A stretch of DNA of 9,337 nucleotides, taken from assembly GCA_003223065.1 (NCBI GenBank), contig QHXU01000192.1, positions 28,719 through 38,055 of the forward strand. The letters are read 5' to 3'. A program made the position numbers and the translations under genes. The stretch's first letter is position 1. Every line of letters begins with the position of its first letter. Below are positions 7,047 to 9,337 of this stretch, one piece after another. The DNA is from Acidobacteriota bacterium (GTDB lineage: Bacteria; Acidobacteriota; Terriglobia; Bryobacterales; Bryobacteraceae). Under the pieces are notes generated by a model. The model was given only the letters and a program-made list of their open reading frames with translations. It made no database searches and had not been told where the DNA came from.

Positions 7047-8270
7047 TTAGTTTACGGCTGCGCTGAGCGGCTGCGATCCTGACAAGCTCTCAGCGGAAAC
7101 TGGCTGTTGGGACTGTATCCACCGCGACGCCGCCTCCCGTTCTTCGTCCGGGCGGTTCATCGTAAAGGCAGCCACCAGCCTGCTTTGGCGCAGCCACCAC
7201 ACGCTGAAACTGTTGGTCGACAGGTCTCCCCGCTCGACGATTCGGTCCGCGCCGGAAGGATCCCCCCAAAACTCATAAGAAAGATCGAAAACGTCGGAAA
7301 AGAAGTAAGGGACGTGCGCGAAGGGAGTGCGCTCACCGAGAAGCGCGCCGGCACAATGCCGGCCTTGCGATACCGCGTTATCCCAATGCTCAACCCGCCG
7401 GCGCCTGCCAAATAGCGTGTCCTGATAATTCGCGACATCGCCGGCGGCATAAATGCCGGCCTTGCTGGTCTCGAGGTATTCGTTTACCATCACGCCGTCC
7501 GTTACGTCGATTCCGCTCGTCGCCAGGAGCCCGGTAATGGGCTCGACACCGATTCCGGCAACCACCATGTCGCATGCGAGGGTTTCGCCGGTGGCCAGCA
7601 TCGCTGAGGTCACGGCGCCATTTCCGCGCAGTTCCACAACCTTGGTCTGCTTGGCCAAACGCACACCTTGGCCGGCGTAGTAATTCTCGAAAAACCGGGA
7701 CATCCCGGGCGTGAAGAACCTCTTCCAGATGCGATCCTCCCGCACAATCATGGTGGTCTCGACGCCTCCCTGGGATAGCACCGCCGCAACTTCCATCGCA
7801 ATGAATCCGCCGCCAATCACGACAGCATGCTTCGCGCTACCGGCGCGCTGCCGGATGCGCTTCGAGTCCCCGAGCGAGCGCAGATAGTAAACCCCCTCGC
7901 GGTGGCTGCCTGGAATGTTCAATGTACGCACCCGAGCGCCGGTCGCGACGATAAGCTTCTCGAATCCGAGTTCGTCGCCGGATTTGAGGTGCAGGTTCTT
8001 GCGGCCTGGGTCCAGGCCATCAATTTCACAGTTAAGCGCGACTTCTACCCCACGCTCACGATAGAAGTTCTCCGGGTTGATGAGAATGCTCTGTTCAGTA
8101 TCTTTGCCGGCAAGAAAGCTTTTCGACAACGGAGGCCGTTCGTAGGGGAGCGCGTTGTCTGCCGATACGATCGTGAGTTCGCCCGGCTTTAATCCTCGCT
8201 CAGCCAATTCTTTCGCCGCATAACCGGCGACCATGCCTCCGCCCAGAATGACGTATTTCGACGCTTTCAT
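7047..8270 (-). CDS. FAD/NAD(P)H-dependent reductase (ferredoxin/rubredoxin reductase or monodehydroascorbate reductase-like)
   Basis: A 407-residue two-dinucleotide-binding flavoprotein of the class that includes dioxygenase ferredoxin reductases, rubredoxin reductase, AIF and plant monodehydroascorbate reductase; it passes electrons from NAD(P)H via FAD to a one-electron carrier. Order of motifs: FAD loop GGGMVAG (10-16), PYERPPLSK (42-50), second FAD-contact ATGARVR (109-115), NAD(P) loop GGGFIAME (153-160), FAD motif GIYAAGDVA (272-280), VEHWDNA (293-299), then a reductase C-terminal domain (about 320-385) and a Ser/Gln-rich tail (386-407). There is no redox-active Cys pair. Ala158 in the nucleotide loop plus Arg177, Lys183 and Arg184 after it resemble NADPH-using glutathione reductase more than NADH-using relatives, so NADPH is my guess. 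ATG 8270 has GAGGA 9 bases upstream. No ferredoxin or oxygenase gene lies in the window, so its electron partner is unknown. Confidence 0.91.
   Translation of the reverse strand: MKASKYVILGGGMVAGYAAKELAERGLKPGELTIVSADNALPYERPPLSKSFLAGKDTEQSILINPENFYRERGVEVALNCEIDGLDPGRKNLHLKSGDELGFEKLIVATGARVRTLNIPGSHREGVYYLRSLGDSKRIRQRAGSAKHAVVIGGGFIAMEVAAVLSQGGVETTMIVREDRIWKRFFTPGMSRFFENYYAGQGVRLAKQTKVVELRGNGAVTSAMLATGETLACDMVVAGIGVEPITGLLATSGIDVTDGVMVNEYLETSKAGIYAAGDVANYQDTLFGRRRRVEHWDNAVSQGRHCAGALLGERTPFAHVPYFFSDVFDLSYEFWGDPSGADRIVERGDLSTNSFSVWWLRQSRLVAAFTMNRPDEEREAASRWIQSQQPVSAESLSGSQPLSAAVN
7347..7465. repeat. Two related GCCGGC inverted repeats inside the reductase gene
   Basis: GCCGGCA-CAA-TGCCGGC (7347-7363) is a perfect 7-base inverted repeat. 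About 97 bases on, CGGCAT-AA-ATGCCG (within 7444-7459) is a second one, and both end in the same 14 bases AATGCCGGCCTTGC (7355-7368 and 7452-7465). They encode conserved reductase residues in different reading frames (QGRHCAG and SKAGIYAAG), so this may be coincidence in GC-rich code. Confidence 0.3.
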
Positions 8271-8279
8271 TTTATTTAT

Positions 8280-8284
8280 TCCTC
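8280..8284 (-). promoter_or_regulatory. Ribosome binding site of the FAD reductase
   Basis: GAGGA on the minus strand, followed by an A/T-only 9-base spacer and ATG at 8270. It is one of only two good Shine-Dalgarno sites in the window. Confidence 0.65.
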
Positions 8285-8352
8285 ACAGAGACTGCGGCCA
8301 ATTTTCTCCTGCAAACTGCCTTCCAAAACTTAGGTTGAAAACTTTCGCATTG

Positions 8353-8382
8353 TACCTCCATCTAACCGGCATTGTGGAGGTA
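8353..8382 (+). promoter_or_regulatory. Perfect 8-base inverted repeat covering the Shine-Dalgarno of the COG3581-like gene
   Basis: TACCTCCA (8353-8360) and TGGAGGTA (8375-8382) are exact reverse complements separated by 14 bases; two G-U pairs could extend the RNA stem outward (8351-8352 with 8383-8384). The right arm contains the whole Shine-Dalgarno GGAGG, and the left arm contains CCTCC, the same sequence as the anti-Shine-Dalgarno of 16S rRNA. As RNA this would hide the ribosome site; as DNA it could be a dimeric repressor operator lying next to the reductase promoter region. Confidence 0.55.
8376..8380 (+). promoter_or_regulatory. Ribosome binding site of the COG3581-like gene
   Basis: GGAGG, 9 bases before the ATG at 8390. 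It fixes that ATG as the start rather than the ATG at 8382, which is only one base away from GGAGG and whose frame stops after 12 codons. Confidence 0.72.
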
Positions 8383-8389
8383 TGTTCGA

Positions 8390-9337
8390 ATGCATGTTCA
8401 AGCCGACAGTTCACTGGTGACGATTTCGGGCACGGACGATTCAATCCGGCAGCGATTGATGGCCGAGCGTGACAGGCTTCGCCGCGACGCGGGACTGTCA
8501 GACGTGAAGCATTTCCAACGCCCGCAAGAGAGGGCTTTCCTCGCTCATGAACGGGACCAGGTTACGATTCTGTTTGGCGGCTTGACATGGAAACACGAAT
8601 CCTTGATTCGCGCTGTTTTCCAGGGAAATCGATACCGCTGCGAGACGCTGCCCGTACCCGATGTTGCTGCCTTCCAACTGGGCAAAGAATACGGGAACAA
8701 CGGACAGTGCAATCCGACCTATTTCACCGTGGGAAACCTCGTGCAATTTCTGCAGAGCCTGGAGGCGCAGGGCTTATCCCGCCAGGAGATCATCGACAAG
8801 TACGTTTTTTTCACTGCGGGCTCGTGCGGTCCATGCCGCTTCGGAATGTATGAAGCGGAATACCGTTACGCGTTACAAAACGCCGGATTTGATGGCTTCC
8901 GTGTACTGCTTTTTCAGCAGACTGATGGAATCAAAGCGGCGTCCGGCGAGCCTGGATTGAAGTTCTCAGTCAATTTTGGATTGGGAATGCTCAATGCGCT
9001 CAACCTTGGAGACGTAATCAACGACCTTATCTACCAAATCCGTCCTTTCGAGATGAGTGCGGGTCAGACAGACAAGGTCTTTGCGGAAGCCGTAGACGGA
9101 CTGTGCCACACGTTGCAATATCGCAAGCCGTTCGAGTTCATGGAGGACGGACCCGTCTGGCTTACCGAACGGCTCGCCAAGAAAAACGGAATCAAGAATA
9201 CGGTCAGCGTTCTATGCAAAATCTGGGACCACCTCTACGGCAAAGAATTCCTGGGCGCTGTCGAAACGTGCCGCGATCAAATCAACAAGATCGACGTCGA
9301 CCGCACTAAAGTCAAGCCGGTGGTCAAGATCACAGGC
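8390..9337 (+). CDS. 2-hydroxyacyl-CoA dehydratase/activator-related protein (COG3581-like), 5' part
   Basis: An open frame of 316 codons runs from ATG 8390 off the window end without a stop. It resembles the family related to 2-hydroxyglutaryl-CoA dehydratase and its activase (COG3580/COG3581 type), Fe-S proteins that work with BadF/HgdC-type ATPases in ATP-driven one-electron chemistry or still unknown reactions. Supporting blocks: VTILFGGLTWKHE (58-70), GNNGQCNPTYFTVGNLV (102-118), FFTAGSCGPCRFGMYEAEYR (140-159) with the Cys146-x-x-Cys149 pair, FRVLLFQQ (170-177), and VVKITG (311-316) at the edge, which in relatives leads into a conserved EFWA-type segment. Other cysteines at 84, 107, 239, 276 and 294 could add cluster ligands. 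Residues 1-56 are a charged, probably helical extension (about 15-35). No ATPase domain precedes it, so the activase must be elsewhere, perhaps downstream. In a 50-codon hand count (8573-8722) third positions are 60% G/C, below the 82% of a 40-codon sample of the deacylase. Substrate unknown. Confidence 0.83.
   Translation, partial: MHVQADSSLVTISGTDDSIRQRLMAERDRLRRDAGLSDVKHFQRPQERAFLAHERDQVTILFGGLTWKHESLIRAVFQGNRYRCETLPVPDVAAFQLGKEYGNNGQCNPTYFTVGNLVQFLQSLEAQGLSRQEIIDKYVFFTAGSCGPCRFGMYEAEYRYALQNAGFDGFRVLLFQQTDGIKAASGEPGLKFSVNFGLGMLNALNLGDVINDLIYQIRPFEMSAGQTDKVFAEAVDGLCHTLQYRKPFEFMEDGPVWLTERLAKKNGIKNTVSVLCKIWDHLYGKEFLGAVETCRDQINKIDVDRTKVKPVVKITG

Larger units (their letters stand above)
8271..8389. 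other. Divergent intergenic region between the reductase and the COG3581-like gene
   Basis: This 119-base region is the longest non-coding stretch in the window and is richer in A+T than its flanks. It holds the reductase ribosome site (8280-8284), an inverted repeat over the downstream gene's ribosome site (8353-8382), a minus-strand -10-like TACAAT (8354-8349, no convincing -35), and a plus-strand TTGAAA (8335-8340) without a well-placed -10. Promoters for both genes probably lie here, but I cannot fix them. Confidence 0.5.

Noticed and set aside
7827..8192. Plus-strand frame of 121 codons opposite the FAD reductase
   Set aside because: Shadow of the reductase, whose FAD and NAD(P) motifs are unambiguous on the minus strand.
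8382..8420. A 12-codon frame (ATG 8382, TGA 8418) that could be a leader peptide before the COG3581-like gene
   Set aside because: The GGAGG is only one base from this ATG, too close to serve it, and the frame overlaps the start of the real gene without any codon pattern suggesting attenuation.
8233..8472. Plus-strand 79-codon frame spanning the divergent intergenic region
   Set aside because: It has no ribosome site, overlaps the starts of both flanking real genes and runs out of frame with the COG3581-like gene, which has a proper GGAGG.

Overview
The window carries eight protein-coding genes, two of them cut by the window edges, packed with very little intergenic DNA. I see no tRNA, rRNA, CRISPR array, insertion sequence or prophage gene. 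High G+C, strong G/C preference at third codon positions in most genes, and the mix of accD, an exported-looking N-acyl-D-amino-acid deacylase, an ABC-F ATPase, SDR/AcuI oxidoreductases and a COG3581-type dehydratase relative would fit a soil bacterium such as an acidobacterium (Solibacter/Bryobacter-like). That placement is inference from gene flavour, not from a marker gene.

Layout. On the + strand, the 3' end of accD (1-287) overlaps by 8 bases a deacylase with a signal peptide (280-1833), followed after a 42-base gap containing a GC-rich hairpin by an ABC-F ATPase (1876-3768). This run meets, tail to tail with 11 bases between stops, a minus-strand operon: acuI-like acrylyl-CoA reductase (5883-4891), an SDR (4865-4089) and a small unrecognised acidic protein (4085-3780). 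Diverging from acuI is a sarcosine/N-methyl-amino-acid oxidase-like flavoprotein (5903-7042, +), which meets tail to tail, 4 bases apart, a minus-strand FAD/NAD(P)H reductase (8270-7047). A 119-base divergent intergenic region then leads to the 5' part of a 2-hydroxyacyl-CoA dehydratase/activator-related protein (COG3581-like, 8390 to the edge).

The two most interesting signals are regulatory. (1) Only 19 bases separate the acuI and oxidase starts. They contain TATGATA, which reads as a -10 box on both strands, each about one transcription-start distance from a start codon that lacks a Shine-Dalgarno. This suggests a symmetric bidirectional promoter making two leaderless mRNAs. (2) The Shine-Dalgarno of the COG3581-like gene lies in the right arm of a perfect 8-base inverted repeat whose left arm contains CCTCC, so the mRNA could hide its own ribosome-binding site; as DNA the same repeat could be an operator. 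No clear new multi-gene defence or mobile system is visible. The enzymes look like ordinary metabolism: fatty-acid precursor supply, D-amino-acid derivative and N-methyl-amine turnover, and CoA-thioester reduction. Links between them beyond the acuI-SDR-small-gene operon are speculative.
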